A stretch of 64,000 nt of DNA from Chrysopilus asiliformis. Its lineage: Eukaryota; Arthropoda; Insecta; Diptera; Rhagionidae. Below are positions 12,126-22,905 of the stretch, in pieces (positions within the stretch are counted from its first letter, which is position 1; every line of letters starts with the position of its first letter). Made by a program: the position numbers and the translations under genes. The DNA lies in the NCBI GenBank assembly GCA_964034945.1, contig OZ035963.1, forward strand, positions 65,172,182 through 65,236,181, written 5' to 3'. The notes under the pieces are model-generated. The model had not been told where the DNA came from. It saw only the letters and a list, made by a program, of their open reading frames with translations, and searched no databases.

Positions 12126-14341
12126 TTTTTTTTTATCACATAGAGTACACTAACAGACGTCATAAGTCAAGTAGGTATCGTGGGCGATTTTTTTTCCTTT
12201 ATTTTGGATCTTTTTTTAACTGATGTGTGTTTTCTTAGTCTTGCTCCGGGGTTTTTTTTTAAATTCGTGAATTCTTCATCACTACAAAACACATCAGCCA
12301 TGATGATAATGCCTGCCTGCCTTCTTGAAGTGGGTCAACTGGCCGAGTGGAAAATATTTGCCATTCCGTCAGACGTTCGTCTTGTTATTTGAGCCGCAAA
12401 AGGATTATTTGTACACATTTTCCTAAAGTGTTTGATTTTCCCGACAGTTTTGCTTGACGAAAGGAAGATTGTGTATGTGGGCATAAAAAACGGGTAGATC
12501 AGAGTTGTTTATTCGAAGGAGTTTGGAGAGGAAATCGAGGAGTTTGGAATTAAAAAAAAAGAGTTGATTCTAAGAAAGAAAGTTCGGTCAAATAAAATAG
12601 AGCTGAAAACACACAAATGTAATATGATATCTTGTTTTTTTCGATGTTGTCTGGAAGGTGGTGAAAAAACTGTTTCTTATTGTCAGAAAAATTTAATAGA
12701 TTTTAGCCGGGCCGCACCAAGGCAGAGCGGCGCCGGAGGCGAAACCTATATTTGCCGTCTTTCCTTTTTCTAAAAAAAAATGTTAAAACGCATTGTTGGA
12801 TGTTTTCGCAAATTTTGAAATTTTCTTCATAGCGAAGAAGTTTGCCTCAATTTTCGCTTGTGATTATCTGAGTTTAAAAAGGTGTCTTAATTCTTTGATA
12901 TGCAAAAACATTATTGAAAAATGTATGTAGGCATAGATAACAAAAAAAATACGCCGCCGCAGGTGAAATTTTTGAAAAAAGAAGGGTTCCTTCGCATTTC
13001 ATCGGGGAGCAACGCCGATGGCGAAAAAAAATTTCAGCTAGAAAAAAAATAAAAAACTTCTTTCAAAAAAATCAAACAAAAAGAATTTCTGAAAAATTCA
13101 GAACAACCTTAAATTTTTTATTGTAGAACTTTAGACAGGGTGAAAAAGAAAAAGCGAGATGGTATTTAAAAGTGAAAAACTGTCAACTGCCCTGATTCTA
13201 TTGTCCAGAACAATATCCCTAGAGATGGCAAACGCTCAAAATGGTTTCATTCAACGCTCGCGTACATTTTTATTTTTATGCTGAAGGATTGCAGAGCGTG
13301 AGCTGCTTTTCATAGCTAATATCGGGTATGAGTGTTTTTCATACCCACCCTGTATAGTTTGACTAAAGAGAAGTGCCAACACTTGACGCACACATAGCAC
13401 AGAACTGAATTTCTAAAGCTGCGATGCCAATACATCTAAGTGTGTCTATTCACAGAGTAGTATAATCTATAGAGAAAATCCACTTCATATACGGTCTATA
13501 CGTTCAAAGTTATCCTTTTTTTCTGTCATTATAATGTGTGCCTTCGCATGATGGGAGAGCTTTGAATCCGATGGTGGGTCCAATGAGGACGAGACTCTAA
13601 CAGGGATAATACCCCTTGAAGAAATGCCTCTTTAGCTGCCTTTTATACGCCTGCCTTTTGTTTCATTTCCATTCATTAACGGGGTGGACTTTTAAACTTA
13701 TATATGCTTGACTTTTTTCTTCTCTCCGGGTTTTTTTTTTCGTTTTGAAAAACCTCCACTTGCCTTTTTGTAGCCTCTTTCAGTCCCATCGTATGCTGAA
13801 TCCTTTTTCATAATTCACTTACCCTATTTCTCTTTTCAACATCCTATTCCGGGTTCTATTTTATTTTTCGGTACAATATTCGTTAGTTGAAAGTTTCACA
13901 AAACAATTTGAATATTTCATTTAAAGAGCTACGACTAATGAGAAATGGTGACGTTTTGTCATTTGGATTAGTGGAATTTAGTTGTAATTATCAACATTTC
14001 AACATATTGTAGTGTAATTATCAAGATTTTTCGCATACATTTGAAGTGAAAAGTCTTTGGGGCTATTTGGATAATTGGTATTTTGAGTGACATTCTTGGC
14101 CATTTTAAAATCGAATTAATTTCGGTTGAAAAAATTAATACAAATGTCTAGGTTTGAAGTGTTTTGACACAATAAAATAATATTGCTAATAGTAAAAATT
14201 TATAGCTGCGAACCTGAACTGAAATTAGAAGGGGTCGTCTATAAAATACTCTAATTTTTCACTTTTCAAACTTCCAGCTCCTAATCATCATATGACTTTT
14301 TATCATGATTTTTGCAAGTAATTTTATACCGTCAACAAACT

Positions 14342-14495
14342 ACTGACAGACAGACAAACAGACAGACAAACAGACAGACAAACAGACAGATAAACAGACA
14401 GATAAACAGACTGACAAACGGACTGACAAACAGACAGACAAACAGACAGACAAACAGACAGACAGACAAACAGACTGACAAACAGACAGACAAAA
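14342..14495 (+). repeat. (GACAGACAAACA)n array
   Basis: About 150 bp with mainly 12-bp periodicity and scattered substitutions. Confidence 0.95.
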
Positions 14496-15794
14496 AACGC
14501 GCTAAATAAGAGCTCATAAAACTGTGCTACATTTTGTAACAATCGCAACAATTCAAATGTCTCTAAAATCATTGAAAGAAAAATTCTGTCAACTGAAGCG
14601 GATATGATTTTCTCGATGTCATTAAAAACCTTGCGATGAACTTAGGAAACGTCAGTTCTCTACTAGTTCAGTTTATTTCCTGTACCTTCAATTAAAATCA
14701 TAATTTAATTTAAATTGTATCCGTTACGTCTGTTAGTTTTTCTCCGCAACTGCAACTTCTTGTAATTCTATTGATTTACTGTTGAAGTGTGGTAAAACTG
14801 AAATAAAATCAGTTTTAATATGGACTGCTTGGAAATTAAAGTAATTTATTGTCAAAGTGTAGCATTTAGCCATTCGTTGTTGTTAAATGCAATGTAACGT
14901 GTTATCATTCAACATTTATTACTCGGCCATAAAGGATTCATCTTGTATTTATGGGGGTAATTTCGATTTAAGTGCTAAATAAAAACAATGACTTTCTAAC
15001 CTCAAGATATATAGGAGATTGAACATAAAGATTTATAGTGCATCTACACTTATCCCACGGGAATCGTAAAATTCGGTCATCCCCAATGGAACAGTACTAG
15101 TAGTAGTAGTAGTACGAAATCCCAATCGTCTACAGATAAACAACAGTCAGCAGACATTCTTTTGGGGTCCCAAAAATAAAGATGCAACGCAATCGATTCT
15201 TTCTCGCACGATTCGGGTTCCCACGCCGAAGCTATTTTCGACGAGAGTCCTTGTTATCCTCTGACATTCCGGTTTTAGTAGGTCCATGTAAAAAGTAGTT
15301 ACAGTCTACTAAAAAAGGATCAAATGTTTTTACGTTTGGCAACAAAAATTCCCCGAAAAAAAGGATACTCACATGATACGGGTTACATGCGATATTCTTG
15401 ATGGTGAGCGGTTAGATGATAGTAAACAAGGACGACGCCACGGTAATGCTGCGGTAATGCTGTTCACGTTCACGTTCACGTGCTTCCTACACTTTTCGTT
15501 AATAAATTAATATTAAGGAATTTTACGTGACTGAAAGTTATTTTCGTACCTCGGGTTTCTTGTATAGCACTTTTGGGAAATATAAAGATGAGGTAGAGTT
15601 TTTATGGTGGCCACTATCATCATATTAAGTTTCAGTGCAAAATAGTTGTTTATTTGATAAACTCACACGAGTAGATCGATGTCAGCAAATTAACAGCGAC
15701 AAAATCGTAACTTTAAAATTCTGCAGTGGTTCGTGACAATGCGATCAATGTTTCGAAAATTGATGGCATTAATTTCCGATAACTCCGTTTAATG

Positions 15795-16311
15795 AAAAAG
15801 TACCAGGAAGACCGAGCCATGCTCGGCGACCTTAAAATCCTACTTTTGCTGATTTTTGGGGAAAAACTAAATTCACATTATCTTTACAGAGCTTTTCCAG
15901 AGTTTTTAAATTCCCGACCTAGAAAGCTAGAACTAAAACTAACGCGGGATAACAAAATTTCATAGAAATCGGTTTAGTGGTTATTGAGTAATCGCTGTCA
16001 CAGATTTTTGAAACGTTTTGAGACACCAGGTGAGGGTTATCGAGTGGAGGGAAAAGTCAGGTTTGTAGGAAAAATCGAAAGCCCTTAGCCCCCTTAGTAA
16101 TACTATAATACTGTAAAGTTTCATTAAGATCGGACCACCCAATTCGAAGATACCGGGCGAGTGGTATCAAAGGGGAATTTTCTCAGAGGTGAGACCTATC
16201 TAGATCGGTTTTTTGTCCGCGAAAATCCCTAACCCCCAAGTTTCGTGAAAATCGTTAGGCGGGTTTTCGAGATCGTTTGTGCAGACAGACAGACATTCTT
16301 CGTATTATATT
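15795..16311 (+). mobile_element. family B-related element
   Basis: Begins AGTACCAGGAAGACCGAGCC then ATGCTCGGCGACC, contains ATTATCTTTACAGAGC and ATAGAAATCGGTTTAGTGGT, and ends CAGACAGACAGACATTCTTC followed by GTATTATATTATAGG. It carries the intact version of the site disrupted at 49393. Confidence 0.75.
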
Positions 16312-17095
16312 ATAGGATTAATTTTGTGTCAGAAATACAAGCGAGATAAATATTTATTTTATTTTTTATGCCCTTATCTCGCCTTTTTTTATGCCCTTAT
16401 CTCGCCCACAAAATTAGATTTTCCTTTCAGTGCATTTTTTTAAACTAAAAGCTTCTTAAAAAACTTTCTTGATTTTTTTTGCCAAAATTTTTTTTCAATT
16501 TTTTTTTTATTTCATCTTTTATAGTCGTTTCTTGATTGATTAGTATGACTAAAAACCCAAAATGAAAAGGATAATCACGTTATCCTTGCTGGATTATCCT
16601 TACAGAATCAGGGACCCAAAACCCCTCAAATCTTAATGTCAGAATCAGCGACCCAAAACCCCTCAAATAAGATTTTTTCCGGAAAATTATCGGAGAAAAA
16701 TAATTCCGTTATGCTTACAGGACCTTTCGTTATCGTTACGGATTTTTTAATGCCCCAAAAATTCTTTTCTGTTGATGGCAGGTTTTCATAGGTTTATGTA
16801 TGATAGCACATAATATTCATTTCAAGGTGGAAATATTTTATTTTATGTTCTACAAACAGACAAAAAGACCCCAAAATCCCCCAGAACAGATCTTTTCTTG
16901 GAAACTTTGACGAAAAGGATAATCAGGACCTATCCTTGTCCTTACAAGGACCAAGTACAGAAAATATTGCATTGTCATTGGACTTACGTATGTGTGCATA
17001 ATTTCAAGTCAATCGGATGGGGAAAAATGGGTCAAAACTGGATAGCAATCTGGCAGTCAGACAGACACGAAGGCAAGCCAAATAAAAGCTTTTAA
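16312..17095 (-). mobile_element. family C element, reverse orientation
   Basis: The terminal palindrome region (AAGCGAGATAAATATTTATT, CTTATCTCGCC) comes first, then TTAGTATGACTAAAAACCC, the units with ATCACGTTATCCTTGC and CTTACAGGACCTTTCG, and the left end in reverse (AATTTCAAGTCAATCGGATG, CGAAGGCAAGCC, AATAAAAGCTTTTAA). It abuts a family B element on its left, and a piggyBac-like MITE was inserted at its right terminus. Confidence 0.82.
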
Positions 17096-17471
17096 CACGT
17101 TGAGCGCCACGTGCCCACCCGTGAGCATTTTAATATTCCAACAGAGGACCAAGTGACCACCGGTGGGCATTATTGGATGTCGATGGTGGGACAACGTGAC
17201 TACCCGTGGATACACTACTTGTTTTATTTTGAGATATCGTGACCACCAGTGGGAACCTTTTACATATATTTAGCTTTAAGAAATATTAAGTTTGGTCCCA
17301 GGATGTAAACCTATTTTACTTGGAATTGGTAGTGCTTGCAGTAAATCAATAAAAAAAAATAAAAAAAAATGTTGGTCCCAGAATGTCACCCAAGGAATAC
17401 CTGCTCATAGGCACGCGGTCTACTGTGAAATTCAAAGAATGACCACCGGTGGGCACGTGGCACTCAACGTG
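17096..17471. mobile_element. piggyBac-like MITE
   Basis: Inverted ends CACGTTGAGCGCCACGTG and CACGTGGCACTCAACGTG are flanked by TTAA (17092-17095, 17472-17475). The interior has several palindromic GACCACCGGTGGGC boxes. It inserted in the AAAGCTTTTAA terminus of the family C element immediately to the left. Confidence 0.85.
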
Positions 17472-18867
17472 TTAAAAAACAGGAAAATGAATAATTTTCC
17501 TAATTTTTTTTCGAGATTTTTCTAAAATAAAACTTTCAAATTCAATAATCATATAAATATTAGAATATCCTATGAATTTTTACATCTCAACTTAATATCG
17601 TCATTCAACAGAGATATTTTTTTACAAGGGACTTTCTTTCTATTTTTAGAAATTATTCTTATCGCATGCATATTTGAAATTTTTTTCGAATTTTTATCTT
17701 ATATAAAATACACGTTGTGTACATTCCCACGGAATTCAGAAATTCACTGGAAAATATTTCATGCATGATCTCTTCATTTTTTGCAAAATAAAACGTTCAG
17801 GTGAAATTTCTGACATTTTGGCATTTTTATCAGGAAATTTCGACTAAATCGCGTATGTCAAAAACACAAGATCCACATTCAGATATCCAACAACCAACAA
17901 ACAGAAAAAAAACACCCACTGGGAAGCAAACAAAATGTTTTTACTCCCTTTAATGCATCCATAAATTTTGATGGGTGAAGGACGAGCAAATGGGTTGAGA
18001 AATGTTGGGAGACTGAAAACGAAAACGAAAAAAAAAGTATTTGGAGTACCAGAAAAATGTGAAAAAAGTCCTCGTTTAAATAACGGTACGTCGTATTTTA
18101 CATGAAAGGGCAAAACCTAATATTCCAGCCTTTTGGTCCTTTTCACGATTCCTCAACCGACATTGAGAAAATATGACATCCGCCGTCAAACTGAAGGAAT
18201 TTCCCCCGGAAAAGTCTCATACTTGAACGTGGGCGATGATACACAACATGAGTAATATCAACTTTTATGTGACGGATATAAAAAGCAGTTCAACTCAACG
18301 TTTGTTGTTTTTTTCTCATTCACATTTCTTGCAGCTGTACATTTGCCGGCGTTTTTATTTTCTTGTGTTTTCGTAAAGATAATAACCAACAAAAGGATCC
18401 TGTTTCCTTACGACTACCGGTATCCATGCTTGATGTTCTTCTCCTTAAGAAATATGGAAATAGATGAGGATCGCATTCAATAGGTAACTAACTTCTGAAC
18501 AGAACATTCGAAATGTTATGAGATTTTTTTTTTGTTATCATGGAAATCAGGTGAACGAGTTGAATTACCTTCGAGATGGTTATTTATCTTCATCAACCTT
18601 AAATAAACCATCGCCAAGTGTGCGTGTTGCTTGGTAAAATCAAAAATGGATCTAATGTGGAGAATGAAAAGTTTGTGGGGTTGTGGTGTTTCTTATTAAA
18701 ATATTTTTGTTGGATTTTCAGTCAAATAATCAAAGAAGAGAATTTTTAGAAATACTTTGGCTTTTTTAAAGATTTAAAACGAAAAATTGCAGTAAAAGTA
18801 AAAAAAATATCTTTTAGTAAAATATAACCTTTATTGGGTTTTGATTTTTAAATCTAGTATAGACAGG

Positions 18868-19000
18868 GTGATCATATGTCCCGAACCGGCACGGACAGGG
18901 TGATCATATGTCCCGGATCGGCACGGACAGCTCCGGAATCAGGCATGTTGTCCCGGTGTTCCGGAAAGTAAACTTTTGTCTCGGATTTTTCAATTTTTAG
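18868..19000 (+). mobile_element. decayed hAT-like end with 34-bp duplication
   Basis: GACAGGGTGATCATATGTCC followed by GGCACG is present twice in tandem, then sequence homologous to the interior of the hAT-like element at 8126 (CATGTTGTCCCGG, ACTTTTGTCTCGGA, TTTTTCAATTTTT). The right end was not located. Confidence 0.6.
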
Positions 19001-19110
19001 CAGTGATACAAACCGGTTTTTTGAACCGAACCAAAAACTACAGAATCATTGAAAGAAACATGCAGAATTCGACATTTTTTATGTCCGTGGGCTAATTTTT
19101 AAACCATTTG

Positions 19111-19378
19111 GGGTTTCGCATTCGTTGTACCTGCATTGGAAAGGTGATTTGCTCTAGTTTCATTGACACAAGCTCTTTTTTGGCGGGGAACTGCAGGGGG
19201 ATGGTCAGCTGCCATCTTAGACGAAATGATTTTTCCATACAGTTTTCGACGTGATTTTTCCATTGCATCTAAGATGGCAACTGACCATCCCCCTGCAGTT
19301 CCCCGCCAAAAAAGAGCTTGTGTCAATGAAACTAGAGCAAATTATCTTTCCAATGCAGGTACAACGAATATGTAACCC
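19111..19378. repeat. long near-perfect inverted repeat (hairpin)
   Basis: Two ~115-bp arms (19111-19225, 19262-19378) flank a ~36-bp spacer. Over the ~90 bp from the ATTCGTTGTACCTGC box inward the arms differ at only about two positions. The core GGCGGGGAACTGCAGGGGG is GC-rich. Similar open frames appear on both strands (MTQALFWRGTAGGWS), which is simply the arms mirrored. It could be a foldback MITE or a hairpin-RNA locus. No clear target duplication was seen. Confidence 0.8.
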
Positions 19379-19421
19379 AAAAGTTAGTCAAGGGGCATTT
19401 TCGTGCATCGCTCTTTGTGTG

Positions 19422-19535
19422 AACCAAAATCAAACCATAAACCGAACCACTCTGAAAAGCAGATGGTCGAAACGAGCCAAAATCAAACCATAAACCGAAC
19501 CACTCTGAAAAGTAGATGGTCAAAACGAGCCAAAA
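19422..19535 (+). repeat. ~60-bp tandem duplication
   Basis: Two copies of a unit containing CCAAAATCAAACCATAAACC, then GAACCACTCTGAAAAG and AGATGGTC, with a few substitutions. Confidence 0.8.
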
Positions 19536-19769
19536 TCACACTGTCCTTAAAAAAATATTGCCGCACCGCACCAAAACCAAACCTATTTTTTAAAAATAAA
19601 TGCAGCCAAGACTTAGAAATTTTTTGGTGGTTTGGTTTGCTTCAAATTTTAATTTTTAGGATCCAAAAATCTTATTGTTTTTTTTATTTTCGACCAGATT
19701 TAGAGTCTGGCACTTTTTTTATTAATCGTGTACTAAAAACCACCTACTAGGCTTGTGTAGGAACCAAAA

Positions 19770-20175
19770 CCACAAAACCATTAAAATTTCATTGAACCAA
19801 AACCAGAGCCAAATTTTTGAAATTTTAGAAACCAAAACTAGGTCTAAATTTTTCAAGCCAAAACCAGGTCTAAATTTTTGAAACTTTTAAAATCAAAACC
19901 AGGTCTAAATTTTTGAAATTTTTAAAATCAAAACCAGTGGCCTATTTCACCAACTTACAAATTTGTATTTACAAGTTTTTTTCAAGTGATTTTTAACAAA
20001 ACTTGTAAATTGTTGGCTTGTTTTGCTTGTGTACAAATTTGTAATTGTGATTTGTAGTTTGGTGAAATAGGCCACAGGTCTAAATTTTTGAAATTTTTGA
20101 AACCAGAACCAAATTTTTCAACTTTTAGGGACAAAAATTAGGACCAATTTTTTGAAGTTTTAGTAACCAAAATCA
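19770..20175 (+). repeat. imperfect ~36-bp tandem repeat with MITE insertion
   Basis: Repeated units of the form CCAGGTCTAAATTTTTGAAA followed by an A/T-rich spacer and AAAATCAAAA. One unit is interrupted by the 137-bp element at 19938-20074. Confidence 0.75.
19938..20074. mobile_element. MITE with 3-bp duplication, PIF/Harbinger-like
   Basis: Perfect inverted ends TGGCCTATTTCACCAA and TTGGTGAAATAGGCCA are flanked by CAG (19935-19937, 20075-20077). The neighbouring tandem unit AAACCAGGTCTAAA gives the empty site and confirms the 3-bp duplication. Three-base duplications are typical of PIF/Harbinger, though CAG is not the usual TWA. Confidence 0.85.
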
Positions 20176-21792
20176 AAACCAAAGGCCGGAGACCCAGTTC
20201 AACCTTGAACCAACACCGAATCACACTCAAAGACTTTTGGTTTGCATCTCTGCAATTCATCATCCTCGGCGCTACAACTTTTAAAGAATTTAGGTCTCCA
20301 CAATTCAGGTTTTATAACAATTTTCTTCCCTGCTATTCTTCCCTGCTATTCTTCCCTGAAATTTAGTGCTATAATTTGTCAACCACTTGAAAAAATGTTC
20401 ACCAAATACCCAAAATATAGTTGCTGCAAAACATATTTTTTCCTGCGGCGTAGGTTTCCAGCGAATTTTCTTCCGGGACGTATATATCTCAAAAGTTTTC
20501 GCCTGCGGCACATTTTTTTTTATTCGTGTTCTCACCATTTTAGTGACTTTTATTTAAAAGCCGTGCAAGAGGCCTAGAAATAGAGTTGGTTTTCGCTTAG
20601 TTACCAAAATTCTTCTGTTTATCTTCATCTATGAGCTTTGAAGAGTCCCCCAACCCTCCCTCCTCCCCTTAAAATACTCGATTTTCTTCAAACTTCATAT
20701 CTTCAACTAAACATTTTCACCATTTTTGGTCAGTATATTACAGATTTGACCATAAAGAAAATGTAAATTTAAGCACAACTACTAACACCAGATTTTCCGG
20801 CCCCATTCCGCGTTTTTCGCCATTAAACTAAAAAAATATGACTAATGACTGCTACCTTTTATGTCGGCAACTATAACTTAAAATCCCTTAGATAGAAATT
20901 GGACCATGACTAATCTACTATTGCTAAGGGCTGTCGGGTCTCGCAATTTTCCGATTTATGGTGGTCATTAGGACATTACTTGCAGATTTCGAAATTAACC
21001 GTCGCCACCTTCGTATTTTGGGAGGAAAAAAAATCAATATTTGTTTTTGCTCGTTGATGTCCATTTTTTACATGAGTTGGCCTATCTCAAATGTGTTTTA
21101 GTCACATGGGAGAGTTTTTTTTGTTGCACAGAAATTCATGTAAAAATGGGTGGATGGAAATATCCGCCCATCAGTTTATTTAATCCTTTTTCTAAAGAAT
21201 TTTCGCTGAAGTGATCCACAAACTGTACATTCTGCCCTATAAAATCATTTATGATGGTATCACTTAACCACAAGCGGTGCCAGAAATTTTTAAAGTGATT
21301 ATGAGGAACAAAAACTCGTTAGAAGGGACATTGGCTTAATGGGGACTAAAAAGTTTCAAGTGCTAGAAATTCCATTTTCCAGCTTTTCCATCGTCTTCTG
21401 ACTAATGTTTGATATTACGAATTTCTGATTTTATGCCAAGGATATTATAGCGAAAGGTTTTTGCAGTGAAATGGCTTAAATATATTATTTAATATTTGTT
21501 GGCATTTGCCATAAATAAATTTTTAAATTAAGTTTCAACACGTATCAGAGATCCAAGCAGATGCCACCACAATTTCACTGGCTGTACGTTTTATGTTTTG
21601 AGCTAGTCCTTCAGGATAAACGAATGAATGAATCCCGAACAAAAAAAATATATGAAAGAAAATCCCTAAAAATCATGCAAAAGGACTTAAATATGTTCAT
21701 CGAAATATTTAAATCGTTTTAGCGGAACGTTTTAGGGAAAATATTATACGCCTAACTCATGTGTGGGTTTTTTTTGTTTGTTTTCGTTTCAG

Positions 21793-21962
21793 GTTCATTG
21801 GAGGGGGCTTCAAAGAGATTTTTCACGGATTTTTTACAAGAATTGCCGACACCTGGTACAGGAGGACCATCTTTTGATACAACAGTACAATCCAATATAA
21901 CTGGCTTAGTTGGGAAGACTGTGAAGCTTATTTGCCGTGTTAAAAATTTGGGAAATCGCACA
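21793..21962 (+). CDS. dpr8: dpr8-like exon: N-terminal linker and first half of Ig domain 1
   Basis: This internal coding exon of a Dpr-family cell-surface immunoglobulin protein follows a clear acceptor (tttcgtttcag) and ends at a consensus donor (ACA|GTAAGT). It starts two bases into a codon and ends in phase 0. The peptide includes DFLQELPTPGTGGP, then DTTVQSNITGLVGKTVKLIC with the first Ig cysteine, then RVKNLGNRT. The LPTPGTGGP linker and LVGKTVKL strand are what I remember of Drosophila dpr8; other Dprs differ here. Two N-glycosylation sequons (NIT, NRT) are visible. In flies, Dpr proteins are neuronal surface proteins that bind DIP partners in synaptic specificity. The upstream signal-peptide exon was not identified in the preceding 21.8 kb. 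Confidence 0.95.
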
Positions 21963-22159
21963 GTAAGTCTATATGATAAACTCAATATATAAGTTTTTTT
22001 TAAACAAGGGATCTAATACGAAAATTGATGTACAATTTTAGCGGAAAAATATGCGTTTCACGTGGAAATCTGACAATAAGCTAATATAATAGATAGATTT
22101 AAAGCTAACTGGGATATTATTGCCAAAAAGCACGGGGTTTTACTTGAACTTGATCAATT

Positions 22160-22905
22160 TTTAAAAGCTTTTATCAAGCTTGCTTGCGCATATCTTTGTT
22201 TGTTTGTCTGTCAGGGTCAAATCGTGTGATCTAATTTTGACCCACTTCCATTTATACGATTGTCTCGTAAGTATCACACATACGTAACCCCGATGACAGC
22301 ACAATGTTTTCTCTACTTCGTCCTTGTAAGGATAAAGAAAGGTCCTGTAAGGATAACGTGATTTTCCTCAAATTTTCCGGGAAAAATCAATTTTGGAGAT
22401 TTTTTGGGGTTGCTGACTTCGATTCTGACATTAAGAAGTCTCTAAGGATAACGGAAGGACCTGAAAGGATAAAGTGATTATCTTTTTCCTCAAATTTTTC
22501 GGGAAAAATAAATTTTGGAGATTTTTTGGGGTTGCTGACTTCGATTCTGATACTAAAAAGTCTCTAAGGATAACGGAAGGACCTGAAAGGATAAAGTGAT
22601 TATCTTTTTCCTCAAATTTTTCGGGAAAAATCAATTTTGGAGATTTTTTGGGGTTGCTGACTTCGATTCTGATATTAAGAAGTCTCTAAGGATAACGGAA
22701 GGATCTGAAAGGATAACATGATTATCCTTTTCCTTAAATTTTCCGGGAAAAATCTATTTTGGAGGTTTTTTGGGGTCGCTGAATCCGATTCTGACGTTAA
22801 GTAGTCTACAAGAATACCGAAAGGTCCTGCAAGGATACCGTGATTATAATTTTCCTCAAATTTTCCGGAACAAATCTTATCTTGGGGTTTTGGTGATCTC
22901 TGGGG
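22160..22905 (+). mobile_element. family C element with five regular 122-bp units
   Basis: Left end AAAAGCTTTTATCAAGCTTG and TTTGTCTGTCAGGGTCAAA, then units with GGATAACGGAAGGACCTGAA starting at about 22445, 22567 and 22689, a regular 122-bp period. The terminal palindrome is missing. Confidence 0.85.

Larger units (their letters stand above)
1..21792 (+). other. dpr8: dpr8-like upstream intron (partial)
   Basis: Intronic sequence before the first recognised exon, assuming the 5' exon lies upstream of the window. Besides the elements listed separately, I see nothing coding in 776-5290, 6110-7120, 9000-11150, 12126-14330, 14510-15790 or 20240-21780. These are AT-rich with homopolymer runs (G 2903-2921, C 3017-3042, A about 7521-7543), a (GT)n near 1363-1380 and (AGT)n near 15095-15117. 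A GC-richer patch at 1830-2130 is unexplained. An unrecognised small signal-peptide exon could be hidden here. Confidence 0.7.

Noticed and set aside
19099..19375. Similar proteins MTQALFWRGTAGGWS on both strands
   Set aside because: The two frames are mirror readings of the hairpin arms.
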